Shown in pieces: positions 1 to 11,358 of a DNA stretch of 64,000 nt. The stretch's first letter is position 1, and each line of letters begins with the position of its first letter. A program made the translations under genes and the position numbers. The stretch is from NCBI GenBank assembly GCA_947359465.1, contig OX375883.1:89274911-89338910 (forward strand), written 5' to 3'. The notes beneath the pieces were generated by a model. It did no database searches and was not told where the DNA came from. It was given only the letters and a program-made list of their open reading frames with translations. Source of the stretch: Metellina segmentata. Its lineage: Eukaryota; Arthropoda; Arachnida; Araneae; Tetragnathidae.

Positions 1-462
1 GATGCTAGCACAATCAGTAAGGTCTCTAGTGTTAAAAGATTATTTATTTGAATCATATTAAATTCAAGTCGTGATTAAAACGAAAAAAATTTAGTGCAGC
101 ATACTATGCACCTTTCTGCACTTGAGAATTGTTGAGGTTCAAATCCGTACGATTAACGCAATTCGTGTGTCATTACATTCTACACATGGTAAACTTTATT
201 TAAGAAATTCTGTTTTATGCAGAAAATAATTTAACAAGTTGCCAGTTAATGAACCGTATAAAAGACGACTATTTAGAGACTTTATCATATCTTTGATTTG
301 CGATCTCTGTGCATTGTGAGTTTGGGATAAAACTTAACGTTTGAGTACCCTCATTAATTACTGTGCAGCTTAAAATTGAAAGACCATAATGAAGATTCAA
401 AGAACGAACACTTCATTTGACAAAGGATAACAACTTTAAAAAAAAAACCAAATGGAAATTAC

Positions 463-595
463 CTTTTGACAACTTTTGGTTACTTTGACCCTCTGCCTGA
501 CCTTGTCCAGAGTCGTGGGTATCAGCATTTTCCGGTGAATCTAAAGGATCTTCTATTTCTTTTTTAATAGTAACACCATCAAGCAGCCCCGCCAT
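463..595 (-). CDS. First coding exon of an unidentified acidic, probably nuclear protein
   Basis: The minus-strand ATG at 595-593 opens a frame starting MAGLLDGVTIKKEIEDPLDS, followed by acidic and Gln/Ser-rich residues. A splice-donor-like AAAAG|GTAATT puts the exon end at 463, so about 44 residues are coded here and the rest lies left of the window. IKKE fits the sumoylation consensus (hydrophobic-K-x-E), and the acidic N-terminus is of a kind common in transcription factors; that is only suggestive. No domain is visible and I do not recognise the protein. The frame would read on past the donor into an A-rich stretch, which supports an intron there. It does not overlap any of the repeats and has a CRE-like palindrome about 130 bp upstream. 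Confidence 0.5.
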
Positions 596-599
596 ATCT

Positions 600-760
600 T
601 AAGAAATAAATCTTAAAAAATAAACAATTCGCCTCAGAGAAAAAGTGAAGCCGAATCGTTTGGCTTGAGTTGAGATGTTCGGGCGCATCAAGCAGAACAG
701 ATTTGATTGAAAAATAATGCACATGACGTCATTTCCGCCTTTTCGTTCATAATTGGAATT
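600..760 (-). promoter_or_regulatory. Probable promoter/5' UTR of the gene starting at 595, with a CRE
   Basis: A perfect cAMP-response-element palindrome TGACGTCA lies at 724-731, next to an ETS-like GGCGGAAAT (minus strand, 731-739). Both sit 130-145 bp upstream of the ATG at 595. CRE and ETS sites close to start sites are typical of constitutive animal promoters. The transcription start is not mapped. A SINE interrupted by a hAT-type element begins about 300 bp upstream of the ATG. Confidence 0.4.
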
Positions 761-897
761 TAAAAATTCTGTTAGGTATCTTATTGATAGACCCTCAACA
801 AATCCTGATTCGGATATAATTGTAAGAAGATTGGAATCCCATTCAAGAAGCGAATCTGCTAGAGATGATTTGAATAAACTGATTTCATTTAAGTTCC

Positions 898-2367
898 CGA
901 CAGATTTAACGTGTACCAGACCCCTTTGTACGCAACGGTCTTTGGTTAGATTTAGAGTGCCTATATAATAAGAGTGGCGACATACGGGAAACACTTTCTG
1001 ATTGGCTTAGAGACCTTTTCTACCGCCCGAAGCGGTCTTTTCCCAGCTCCCGTAGACTTAACATGGGAACTTTTTGTGTGTTCGAGAAAAACGTGTGTAT
1101 ATTAAATTAAAAAGAAAATATAGCTTATTCGTGTTCCATTTCGTGTTCTAGAATGTTTATTTATAATTATTTTAGTGTTTTGTCAGTGTAGATTTGAAGA
1201 CTTTTTTAAGTAAATAGCTTTTTTTGAACAACATGCTGTTTTCCGCTACTTTGGCGATGTAAACATCGCGCCAAAGGCAGTTAGCAAATTTTAAACATTT
1301 GATAATGCGTTGTTTTTTTAGCTGTTTCCTTATTAAAGGTTTACACTAACCTATGCCGAATTGAATCATCAGAAAAGCAGAGAGTAAATTGTAGCAATGC
1401 TTTATATAAAAAGAATAAAAGAAATGTTTATATAAAAGTGTTATTTTTGATGCAAACTTTCATCTTTATTTTGCTGCTAGATCTCGGAACAAAACCACCA
1501 CATCAACATTTATCTGTGAATTTGGATATAAATGCGTACAAATGCTGTTAACTATTTTTTATCTTGAGATTATTCTTGTATGTTTAGGCCAATATTTGCT
1601 CATAATTTAGTTTCAATCTGTTAATTTTATTTTTCATATGAAAATGTGGTAGATTTTTTAACAAATGTGTACTGATGGTGTTGATTATTTTTGAAATTAC
1701 ATGTCTTTTGAGTTGTATAAATGGATGAAAGTTAAAATTAAATTTAAGTGGGTTAAAATTTTGTGTTATGCATTAAAAAGGTCAAATAAAAATGTTCAGT
1801 ATCTTTTCTGGTTCGGTTAATGTAAGGAAAGGATTAATCACACTAAAAAAAACTACATGTGTTGAACAGTTGGTTGAAAGAAAGTTTTATTTTAAGGAAC
1901 TATCCATTAATAGTAGGATATTTCAAATCTATTTTTTATTTAATGTTATAAAATTAATGCGTAAACACACAGCATGGAAAGAATTTGAAGAAAAAACTTG
2001 TGGCTGAGAGAGACAACACATCAGATCTTATTTTATTTAACACTGAAGTTATAAGCTTAAATTTATTCATTTTCTTGTTAATATTCACGAAAACAAGTTC
2101 AATAAGTCGTGAGCATAAAAATTACGGGACATAAACACTATCGCTAAAAGAAAGAGAGAGGAGGAAATGTGGGAAACCGATGGAATAAACATATTCGCCC
2201 AGCAACCGATTCTGGTAGAAAAATGGCTGCCGCGCATGTGCATTGGGCCAAATTTGGTCTCTTGTCGCCACTCTTATTATATAGGCACTCTAGTTAGATT
2301 CGAACAAGAAACCCGTCTGCTACTAATCCGTTACTCTACAAGTTGGGCTACAGTGACCCAATGCTAT
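898..2367 (-). repeat. tRNA-derived SINE split by element H1
   Basis: The SINE body is at 898-952 and its tRNA-like head at 2301-2367, separated by H1. Read on the minus strand the head has a tRNA-like start (GGGTCACTGTAGCCC) and a B-box-like TTGTTCGAATC. The body (GACAGATTTAACGTG...) matches the other SINEs in the window. Removing H1 and one copy of its TSD restores continuity. Confidence 0.65.
953..2292 (+). mobile_element. H1: non-autonomous hAT-type element with intact ends
   Basis: The ends are perfect inverted repeats beginning TAGAGTGCCTATATAATAAG and continuing to GTGGCGAC. The 8-bp TSD GTTAGATT is at 945-952 and 2293-2300. An 8-bp TSD and a TAGNG start fit the hAT superfamily. The element is 1340 bp with no credible transposase. 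It has an internal hairpin around 1250-1275 (TTTGGCG / CGCCAAA). It is a close relative of H2 and H3 and inserted in a SINE. Its uninterrupted GTTTTTTTAGCTG at 1311-1323 is the empty-site counterpart of the H4 insertion in H2. Confidence 0.85.
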
Positions 2368-2389
2368 CCTTGCATGGTAGGTATGTATT

Positions 2390-2538
2390 TTGAATTTTAC
2401 CATCACATTGGAACAACACAAAGGGCTATCGCCGACGGTCCGTGATCAACCACTGATGATCCGTGGACAACATAGACTTTTAATATAATGGTGAACAACA
2501 CCACGTAATTTTGAACCATGGTCAAGTGACGAGGTCAC
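2390..2538 (-). repeat. Left half of the SINE that received the 42-kb hAT nest
   Basis: The text resembles the S1 SINE body (GACGGTCCGTGATCA..., ACGTAATTTTGAACCATGGTC) and stops at the TSD GAGGTCAC (2531-2538). The matching continuation, CACGCCTGATCTGGCACC, lies at 44387 onward. The left edge is diffuse. Confidence 0.65.
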
Positions 2539-2811
2539 TAGTGGCGGATTAAGCGGTACGCGGACTAAGCGGCCGCGTAGGGCCCCGAAATAACAAAGGG
2601 GCCCCGAGGTCTTAAAATGTATTTTCATTAGGGTTCAAGGAAAGTTGTGACCGGTAAAAAGGGATTCCGAAAACGCGGAAGATAGAGATAGTCCAGAAAG
2701 ATGCCTCAATAGAGAAGATATCGAAGTAGTAAATAATATAACTTTGTGATCAACAATATTAACATATGCTATTATTGACTATATTCTTAGTAACAAACCA
2801 AAAAATATCGG

Positions 2812-2982
2812 TAATGGTAATTTTAGTAAACGTCGTACTAGAGCAACACAACGGGCTATTGACGACGGTCCGGAATCAGTCCCTTAAGGGAAAGAATCGA
2901 GGACAACACCTCGTAATTTTGAACTACGGTCAGATGACGAAGCAACACCTGAGCTGGCACCCCACGCCAACCCAACGTGAGG
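2812..2982 (-). repeat. S1 SINE fragment with 15-bp target duplication
   Basis: This is a 171-bp S1 fragment lacking the tRNA head, flanked by the direct repeat ACCAAAAAATATCGG at 2797-2811 and 2983-2997. It lies in the left arm of the ZMYM1-like hAT. The long A-rich TSD is as expected for LINE-mediated SINE insertion, and head loss looks like 5' truncation. Confidence 0.8.
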
Positions 2983-3894
2983 ACCAAAAAATATCGGGAA
3001 TATAGAGAATTTGAAATCCGTGTATAAAGACAGATGAAGTGTATTACAGAGGACTTTTAACGGTGGAATACATTTTCCCTTTTAGTTTAATTATTCAATT
3101 CGTTTGTTGTTTTATGCGTTTGCATCTCATACCACATTTGAGTCGCGAGTACGAAATGAAAACAAGATTTTGAAAAGGCGGGAAATGGAGGAAAAGTTTT
3201 ATCTTTCTTATACCTCCCCATACCCCCTATCACAAACTTAAACTATTCTTCTTAACAGAAAAGACTACTATTTTTGGCAATTTATGGCAGATTCAAATCA
3301 TAAAACAGTCGCCATTGGAGTTCATTTCCAAGTGTGCGCTTGCGCAGTTTGCTAGCTCTTAAGAGCCAGACTAGGCATATACCCAAATGGACGGTTCATT
3401 ACACAGGCGCCTCAATCCTATGATAGGACTTTACGCAAGTCTAACTTGATTGGCTAATCGGATCACATGACCTAGATACGTAGTCATGAGAATTCTTCTG
3501 TTGGCGATTTATCACTTCCTTTGTGCTTTCTTCTTTTCTTTTCAGACCCATGGCTATGGGTGGGTAGAGGTGGGAGCCGAAAATTGTATCCTTTTATAAA
3601 AAAGTTAATAATTATATAAGTTAGTGTTTTATGTATGCTTTTTGTTACATCAGAATGGTCCTAAGCCAGCGGTGGATACGACACCATCATCCTAAAGCAA
3701 AGGGGACGGCAGAGGGGCGGAAAAATATCAGCTGGTAGTGAGTTCAGGAGTGGTTCTTAGATTATTTATGTAAAATCAACGGAAGCTTGGAAAAATATAA
3801 AAAGGGTATTAAAAATTGGGAAAAGTAAATTAGAATGAAAAGGAATTAAATTTGAATTTTTTAAAAATAATTTGGAGGATCTAAAAAGTTTTCC

Positions 3895-3982
3895 GCCAGC
3901 TGGGTTCGAACTGGGGTAGTCATCATCCGCTGCCGACGCTAATCTGAATGTGGGTGACTTTAACCGTTAGACCATCGTTTCT
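3895..3982 (-). repeat. tRNA-like (class II) segment in B
   Basis: Read on the minus strand there is an A-box-like stretch (GATGGTCTAACGGTTAAAGT), a long middle part and a B box TTCGAACCC. The layout resembles a Ser/Leu-type tRNA with a long variable arm. It recurs in the second B copy at about 18699-18785. It is probably a fossil tRNA or SINE head rather than a working tRNA gene. Confidence 0.45.
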
Positions 3983-4126
3983 TCACGAAAAGAAGCTCTT
4001 TAAAGTATAAGTACCCTTTAATATAAGTTTGCAAGAAATACTACTAACAACAACCATACAACATATATATGAAAATGAGGAGCAAATCAGAGTCAACTTG
4101 TCGGACACTTACGCTGTACGCTGAGG

Positions 4127-6023
4127 TAGAGTGCCTATATAATAAGAGTGGCGACATACGGGAAACACTTTCTGATTGGCTTAGAGACCTTTTCTACCGC
4201 CCGAAGCGGTATTTTCCCAGCTCCCGTAGACTTAACATGGGAACTTTTTGTGTGTTCGAGAAAAACGTGTGTTTTTTCAATTAAAAAGAAAATATAGCTT
4301 ATTCGTGTTCCATTTCGTGTTCTAGAATGTTTATTTATAATTATTTTAGTGTTTTGTCAGTGTAAATTTGAAGACTTTTTAAGTAAATAGCTTTTTTTTA
4401 ACAACATGCTGTTTCCCGCTACTTTGGCGATGTAAACATCGCGCCAAAGGCAGTTAGCAAGTTTTAAACTTTTGATAATGCGTTGTTTTTTTTAGAGTGC
4501 CTATATAATAAGAGTGGCGACAAGGGACCAAATTTGGCCCTATGCGCATGCGCGGCAGCCATTTTTCTAACAGAATCGTCTCAAAGCAGGTTGCTGGGCG
4601 AATTAATATATCATTTCAAGTAGAACAAAAAGCATATGATTGTTATAATATGGATACATTCGGTATAAATGAATCATATAAACGCTCAATTACTTGCATA
4701 ATTGATGAGATGGATTACACAACGCGCGAACTTAGATTGCGGGAAACAACACGTTGTTCAAAAAAAGCCATTTTCTTAAAAAGTCTTCACATTTATGCTG
4801 ACAAAACACTAAAGTAATAATAAATAAACATTCTAGAACACGAAATGGAACATGAATAAACTATATTTTCTTTCTTATTTAATGTACACACGTTTTTCTC
4901 GAACACACAAAAAGTTCCCATGTTAAGTCTACGGGAGCTAGGAAAAGACCGCCTCGGGCGGTAGAAAAGGTCTCTAAGCCAATCAGAAAGTGTTTCCCGT
5001 ATGTCGCCACTCTTATTATATAGGCACTCTAGTTTTTTTTAGCTGTTTCCTTATTATAGGTTTTCAATAACCTAAGCCGAATTGAATCATCAGAAAAGCA
5101 GAGAGTAAATTGTAGCAATGCTTTATATAAAAAGAATAAAAGAAATGTTTATATTAAAGTGTTATTTTTGATGCAAATTTTCATCTTTATTTTGCTGCTA
5201 GATCTCGGAACAAAACCACCACATCAACATTTATCTGTGAATTTGGATATAAATGCGTACAAATGCTGTTAACTATTTTTTATCTTGAGATTATTCTTGT
5301 ATGTTTAGGCCAATATTTGCTCATAATTTAGTTTCAATCTGTTAATTCTATTTTTCATATGAAAATGTGGTAGATTTTTTAACAAATGTGTACTGATGGT
5401 GTTGATTATTTTTGAAATTACATGTCTTTTGACTTGTATAAATAGATGAAACTTAAATTAAATTTAAGTGGGTTAAAATTTTGTGTTATGCATTAAAAAG
5501 GTCAAATAAAAATGTTCAGTATCTTTTTTGGTTCGGTTAATGTAAGGAAAGGATTAATCACGCTAAAAAAAACTACATGTGTGTGTTGAACAGTTGGTCG
5601 AAAGAAAGTTTTATTTTAAGGAACTATCCATTAATAGTAGGACATTTCAAATCTATTTTTTATTTAATGTTATAAAATTAATGCGTAAACTTCTATCACA
5701 CAGCATGGAAAGAATTTAAAGAAAAAACTTGTGCCTGAGAGAAACAACACATCAGATCTTATTTTATTTAACACTGAAGTTATAAGCTTAACTTTATTCA
5801 TTTTCTTGTTAATATTCACGAAAACAAGTTCAATAAGTCGTGAGCATAAAAATTACGGGACATAAACACTATCGCCAAAAGAAAGAGAGAGGAGGAAATG
5901 TGGGAAACCGATGGAAGAAACATATTCGCCCAGCAGCCGATTCTGGTAGAAAAATGGCTGCCGCGCATGTGCATTAAGCCAAATTTGGTCCCTTGTCGCC
6001 ACTCTTATTATATAGGCACTCTA
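4127..6023 (+). mobile_element. H2: hAT-type non-autonomous element in B, carrying H4
   Basis: The TSD CGCTGAGG is at 4119-4126 and 6024-6031. The TIRs are the same as in H1. Without H4 and one TSD copy it is about 1350 bp, colinear with H1 (1340 bp) and very similar by eye. The unbroken target, GCGCCTCAGCGTACAGCG, is present in the second B copy at about 18551. Confidence 0.85.
4493..5031 (-). mobile_element. H4: 539-bp H-family element nested in H2
   Basis: The TIRs match H1 and H2. The TSD GTTTTTTT (g plus seven t) is at 4485-4492 and 5032-5039. It lies opposite to H1/H2 in orientation: the GACAAGGGACCAAATTTGG side is on the left. The ends are H-like, but the centre (about 4600-4750) has no counterpart in H1-H3 and keeps an open frame (see findings). 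Confidence 0.85.
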
Positions 6024-6220
6024 CGCTGAGGCGCTTGTGTATGTATTGTATTTCTACGAAACAACGCGCATATTCAAAATCAAATGGTTACTGCAACAAT
6101 CAGATTGGCGAGATATCCAAGTGAAGCCAAGCCCGTGAAACTAGCCAATCAAATTGGACTTGCGTAAAGTACTATCATAGGATTGAGACGCTTATTTCAT
6201 TACTGGCGGAAGACGCAAGT

Positions 6221-6241
6221 GGCGACAAGGGACCAAATTTG
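6221..6241 (-). repeat. Left fragment of element H3
   Basis: GGCGACAAGGGACCAAATTT followed by G is the subterminal sequence of the H family. It is the left remnant of H3; the other pieces are at 30085-30138 and 40987-42259. Its last nine bases, CCAAATTTG (6233-6241), are the left copy of the L target duplication. Confidence 0.7.
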
Positions 6242-6379
6242 ACACTTTCATCTGCCGCCAGTAATGAACCCTGATGATCTGATTGGTCCACGTGATATGG
6301 CAGTAGATTTTGGCAAGTTCTGTCGCCAATTAAATAAGCAACCCTTGTAGTAGTGGCGCGTACCGCATTTTTATTTTGG

Positions 6380-6494
6380 CTATAAATGGTTTTCATTTTT
6401 CTCGCAGAATGTGTTCGTTCGTATTCGATCTATTGATTCAACTTCGCTATCCAGATGGAGATAAATTGTAAGCAAGGATTAGATTCAGGTAAGT
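6380..6494 (+). promoter_or_regulatory. Promoter-like segment and donor-like site near the left end of G
   Basis: TATAAAT at 6381-6387 is followed by a non-coding stretch and a strong donor-like CAG|GTAAGTA (GTAAGT at 6489-6494). This is the layout of a short untranslated first exon, about 140-250 bp inside the left TIR, where an autonomous element could carry its promoter. No downstream coding exon was found, so it may be a relic or chance. Confidence 0.25.
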
Positions 6495-7960
6495 AACCAT
6501 GTTTGCATCTGTTTTCTTTACTATTTTCATATATTTCTATTTCCTACTAGTTTTCCAAATGGTACATTCTGTTGAGTCTGCTTGATCTGGAATACTACCC
6601 AGACTTCGAGGTTGGTAACTAAAGATATTAAATCATTTGCTTCTATTTATATGCATTATTCTTTTGATGATAGTTCATATTGCTTTTTGAAATGCATAAA
6701 GATCAATTCGCTTTAGCTATTTTTCCTACTTCCATCTTAAAACAGAACAACCTTATGATGAACGCTCTCTTCTTGTCAAATGCTTATTCTATTGCTATTT
6801 TGGTCTGGATTGTTGATTAGATTGGTTTATGTGGCAAATATATGAGCTAACGACCGTAAGGCTTAAGAGACACATTTAAGGAATATCTAGGTAAGTGACA
6901 GCATTTGTAACATTTTTTCTGGTAATTCATATTGTTATACTAAATGCAAATGGCATGCAGTGCTGTTATTATAACTGTTTTATCTGCTCTTGCATATTGT
7001 GTTTATCGTTGGTAATGCATATTTTCTACACGCTCAGCTTCAGAACACTACCCTTTGGCCCTGTTTGTTAATGTGGATGTACCTGGAAAATATGAACTAA
7101 AATTTAGGTATCTATTTTTGTATCTGCTTTCATTTATAACTATTGATACACTTGAATTTATACCTTGACTGTTCTTATTTCTTAACTGTCCTAACTAACC
7201 TATTTAGGTACAATACTGATGATTTTTCTCTTTACACACGCATATTAGTATACGATTGCTTTCTTATTGTATGGTCAAGACTAACTCACTTAATACAATC
7301 TAAATTCTAATCCTTATCCAAAAGTGTATTCTAATATTTACTCAGAAAGCTGGTTGTTCTAATCAATGAATAAATTTTCAAAACTTAAGTGTGTGTGCAC
7401 ATGCAAATGGATTCTTTTCAATTATCAGAAGCATTGAGTGACTCCAAATTGTAGATTTATTTGTGAAAGAGAGTGGAAAAGAAAGAATACAACTAAAGAT
7501 TCTATAGATAAGAAATAAGCTTGCCAAAAAAGAAGCTACTGCTGGCTTAGAAATAGCTCTGCTTTTGTTTTAGAAGTTAAAATTCATCTGCTCAATTGTG
7601 TAATCAATAATCGACATTCACTTGTATAATGTTTGTGATGAATACAATTTAATCTGTGAGCCAAGAATTGTACAGTACCTAAGTAATGTAAATACACTAA
7701 CTACGGCTAATACAAATTATTTTTTCTGTCCCATGAAGTTTGTCTTAACAAGGTTTGACTACCTATATTTATGCTCTTGTATATCACATTTATGATTCGT
7801 AATCCATGTTTTCTGCACAAGTGTATTTTCAGCATAACATTTCCCTTGAGCCAGTTTTACAATGATGGAGAATTTCTATTTATATTGATGCTTGTATTGC
7901 AGAAAAACCTCAACATAAATTACCAAGAGTGGGATCACCTTCTATCATAAGTTTTATCCC
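6495..7960. other. Non-coding interior of G with diverged repeats
   Basis: No gene is seen. Blocks resembling each other recur: the motif around 6985-7060 (GCTCTTGCATATTG..., TAATGCATATTTTCTACAC) has a relative at 7773-7830 (GCTCTTGTATATCAC..., TAATCCATGTTTTCTGCAC), about 790 bp away. A weaker one lies near 8600-8640. This suggests an old internal duplication in G. Confidence 0.4.
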
Positions 7961-7971
7961 AACAATCTTCA

Positions 7972-8245
7972 GGATTTTCAACTAGTTACCACCGTCCCAG
8001 TCTAAGCCATTCAGTGTATCGCCACGTAATTTTGAACCATGATCAGATGACAAAGCAACATCTGGAATGATACCCCACTCTCCAAACTTCCACACCAACC
8101 CAACGTATGGACTTTCGACCACGACAGATTTAATGTGCACCAGCCGCCTCTACACCATATGCTTACAAACATCCAGATTCGAACCAGGAACCTTTCGATC
8201 TAGAGGCTAACATACACCTTAACCACTATACCGGTTGGTCGGCTA
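7972..8245 (-). repeat. S1 tRNA-derived SINE
   Basis: Read on the minus strand it begins GCCGACCAACCGG with a B-box GGTTCGAATC and runs into the shared S1 body. Direct repeats AACAATCTTCA flank it at 7961-7971 and 8246-8256. It inserted in G. Confidence 0.85.
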
Positions 8246-8256
8246 AACAATCTTCA

Positions 8257-9780
8257 TAATATAAAAATCTGTGAGAACAAAATGTGCATCCACTTTTATT
8301 AAAATGCTAAATTTTCTATTTTGATCTTTAAACATGTTTTTTTTTTTTTTGCACTTAAATCAAATGGTAGATTTTGTTGAGTGAGCATTTTATTGCATGC
8401 TATTCAATAGAATTTACTTTTTGGTTGTTAAACAAAAATTTTAAATAACATGGCTTTTTTTTAATTTATGAACTGTTACGTATTCTTTTGAGCAAATTTT
8501 TTTACCTGCTGAATTTCAACAATAGCAGGTGATAACAGTATAGCTCAGGATATAAACCTAGGTAGATAACAATATTTGTACCCATTTACTCGTATTGTAT
8601 TTATATTGTTTCGATTCTGATTCATAGTGCATATTTTATGTTATCGAGAGTCAGATTCAGCTAGGGTTTTTCCTGTTGCTCATAGAATATGCTCTCTCCT
8701 CTGGTTGGTAAAAAAGAGATTTTTGGTAATTTGCCTCCATTTACCATTTAAAGTATTAATGATCTTTTATATTGTGTGTAATGCGTGTTCTCTTGTGTTT
8801 ACGTCTGTAAATAGTGGATTTGTTTGTGTTATCTAAAGAAATAACTTTTTGCTGTGAAATAAAAATAAATTTGTGCTTTATAAATTTTGTTTCTGGATAT
8901 TGCTCTTTTTATTTTGAATGCATACTGATTTTATCCATTAAAATGGTGGATTTTGTTATGTTCAGCCACATGATAGAGGTAACTTACCTTTAACTTAATA
9001 AAATAATCAAATATTCTGTACAAAACATTCATGTATATGAATTTTGCAAGAGGATAGTTAAATGAAAACTGCAGTGTCTATAACTATCAAATGCAGGCTC
9101 TGGTAATGTATGAAAAAGAAACTTCTATAATGAAATGCTTCATCCAAGATGTATGCATCATTTATTTTATATCTGATTTAAAATTTATCTTCAACTTTGA
9201 AGAAATTTCACCAATGTTGCTGTTAAGCCTATTGGCTCTACCCACTTTATATAAAAACATTTAACAATAAAAATAATGTAGAAGTTCTTTGTATTTCAGC
9301 AGAACAAATAATATATAATAGCTTTGGAAAGGCATACATAAACAGGAAACTTTCTAAATAGCCTCATGACTATCAAAATAAACAAGAGGGCTTCTATGAT
9401 CAACTAAATATTGACACTAAATTTTTTACATTGCAAAACATTTTGAAGAAATAAAATAAATTTGTGTTATATTTTCCATCTTAACAAGATTTGTAATTAA
9501 TGAGGCTGCTTTTGCACACTACTCTACTGCCCCTGATCCTAGTTTGTTAATTGTAACACCTAAATTACCATTAACTTAAAATTTCAAGTTGTGTAACTGT
9601 AAGGACTTTGTCATGCATTTTTTGTAACTTGTTTAAATATTGTATTCGATATAAAATACTTTTTTAAATATTTGGGTAAATTTAAAAAGTAGAAACCTAA
9701 TGATGAAAACTTTAGAGTTTGAAAGATAACAAAACAATTTTAAAATTTGGACTTTTTTTAAATTTTATGCAAAATTGTCC
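8257..9780. other. Non-coding AT-rich part of G
   Basis: Only short chance ORFs; homopolymer T runs near 8338-8351. No gene, RNA or recognisable element. Confidence 0.4.
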
Positions 9781-9784
9781 AAAT

Positions 9785-11358
9785 TTTAAATCTATTATAA
9801 AAGGAAGTGCTTGTTTCACGGCTGCCTTACATCACGCAGTGGCTAGTTTGTTATAAATTACACGTTTTTATTAGAAAATAACTTTATCGTTAATGAATTC
9901 ACAAAACAGAAGACAATACCTATAGTTTTATGTGTACAAAAGATTAGTTCTGAAAAAAAATCTGAGAGTACCAAGTACGAGTAAGTGTAACAATAAATAG
10001 AACGAATTTTACAGACACCTGTTGAAATTTCAAAGTTTTATGTCTTATTGCAAATTTATCATTCCATATTGGTATGAAAAAAGCATGATTTTTTTAAATT
10101 AAAATAATCGAATTTTATGGTTTTAAAATTCCTTGCCTGTACAAGTCTAAATTTCTTGGACCTTAGGTAATGAAATCAGTTTAGTTTCTAGGTAGTTTTG
10201 TGATTTTTATGTTAACATTAATAGTATATATTATCTATAACATTATTGTAATAGGAAATATAATTGGACACATTTTTTAAAGATTAAAATGCAACAGAAT
10301 TTAGCATAGTAAATCACATAATGGAACCGCGTAAATTGTTTCATCTGGTTCTAAGCCAGTTACTTTGATTGTAACCCATAACCAGTGACGTGAAAATTTT
10401 GAACTTAGATAAATAAGTTTGTTGGATCACAGACCCCACTCATAATTTTTATTCTTCTGTATATTAAAAAGAAGTTTCTGCCGCAGGAATGAAAACTCGC
10501 TTTTTATGCTCAATTCTCAGATGGTTTCCCCAGAAAGTACGCATCAGAAAATTGCTAAATTGATAAGGTTTGTTCAAAATTGTATAGGGAACTAGATGGA
10601 GAATAATTTTTTTTCTTATGCGGCTATTACGTAGTTTAGGGTGGATTAATTGTCAAAGTCGAAAAAAAGCAAAATTCTTGCGAGTGAGCGAAACACGGTA
10701 CAAATGTTCAGTCTTCAGCCATGAATTTTTTTTAGAATACCTCTAAACGCGAACTTTTACACATCACCGAGTTTTTTTAGAAATTTTAATTTGGTTCCTG
10801 TTAATACTTTTTTTCTTGAAAATCAGGACACTTTCGTTAAAACTGCCATATCTATAGCTTATTACTATCAGTTTTTAAATTTGAAAACATCACTGGAAAC
10901 CTTAGAATTTACTCTTTCTTGTGGTACAGTTATTTTTTAAATTGGTTAATAAATAAATTCGATGCAATTAAAAGTTGGTCATACAAATTTCGGAATTTTT
11001 AGATAGTAATTTCCGATACAAATTAAAACTGTCATATCTATAGCTTAATACTATTAGTTTTAAAATTTCAAAATACCACATGAAAGTTTAGAATACGCTC
11101 TTTCTTATGGCATAATTATTTTTACAGTTGGTTCAGAAATAAATTCGATGCGATAAAAAGTATAATTTCGCGATCGTGTACACATTTTTTATCGCGGAGA
11201 TGAAACGTTAGATCGTTTTATCTGGTTTTGTGACGTCATGGCCCAGAAAGACGCTTGCAAAAGGGGCGTTGGTTTGCGAGGCAAATCAAATGGGATTGCG
11301 TAGCAATCACCGGAGATTGGCGAGCCGGGGGCGGAGCCCCCTATTGTGTAAAATATTT
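9785..11358 (+). repeat. K1: interspersed repeat with GC-rich hairpin end
   Basis: It starts near ATTATAAAAGGAAGTGCTTG (9795) and ends in a hairpin-rich block at 11255-11345 with GATTGCGTAGCAATC and GGGGGCGGAGCCCCC. Two diverged tandem units of about 190 bp (start near 10840 and 11030, both with CTGYCATATCTATAGCTTA) lie inside. Relatives in reverse orientation are at about 15885-16945 and 55900-57810. The family is not identified; there is no coding frame. Confidence 0.5.

Larger units (their letters stand above)
3403..6195 (-). mobile_element. B: TIR element inserted in G', itself carrying H2
   Basis: The TSD TTCATTAC is at 3395-3402 and 6196-6203. The left end is ACAGGCGCCTCAATCCTATG and the right end on the minus strand ATAAGCGTCTCAATCCTATG. 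Without H2 it is about 0.9 kb. It contains a tRNA-like segment on the minus strand and no transposase. The uninterrupted pre-insertion sequence is seen at 18176-18204 in the G copy. A second, truncated copy in the opposite orientation is at about 18384-19194. Confidence 0.8.
3055..6220 (+). mobile_element. G': right-end remnant of a G-like TIR element, carrying B
   Basis: The pieces 3055-3402 and 6196-6220 together match 17838-18204, the right end of G, in the same orientation. Both end in TTCATTACTGGCGGAAGACG then CAAGT, the inverted form of the TIR ACTTGCGTCTTCCGCC. The left end of G' and the left TIR of H3 are missing: the sequence passes straight from the H3 TSD (CAGAGGAC, 3047-3054) into the interior of G', which I infer to be a deletion. 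The same subterminal region is also recognisable, more diverged, near the inner ends of L (29880-30060) and R. Confidence 0.6.

Noticed and set aside
753..968. Plus-strand open frame of 71 codons upstream of the first gene
   Set aside because: It opens with TTG, and its last third is SINE and H1 sequence; there is no sign of an independent gene.
599..994. Minus-strand frame of 131 codons
   Set aside because: It spans promoter, SINE and the H1 terminus; the open frame is accidental.
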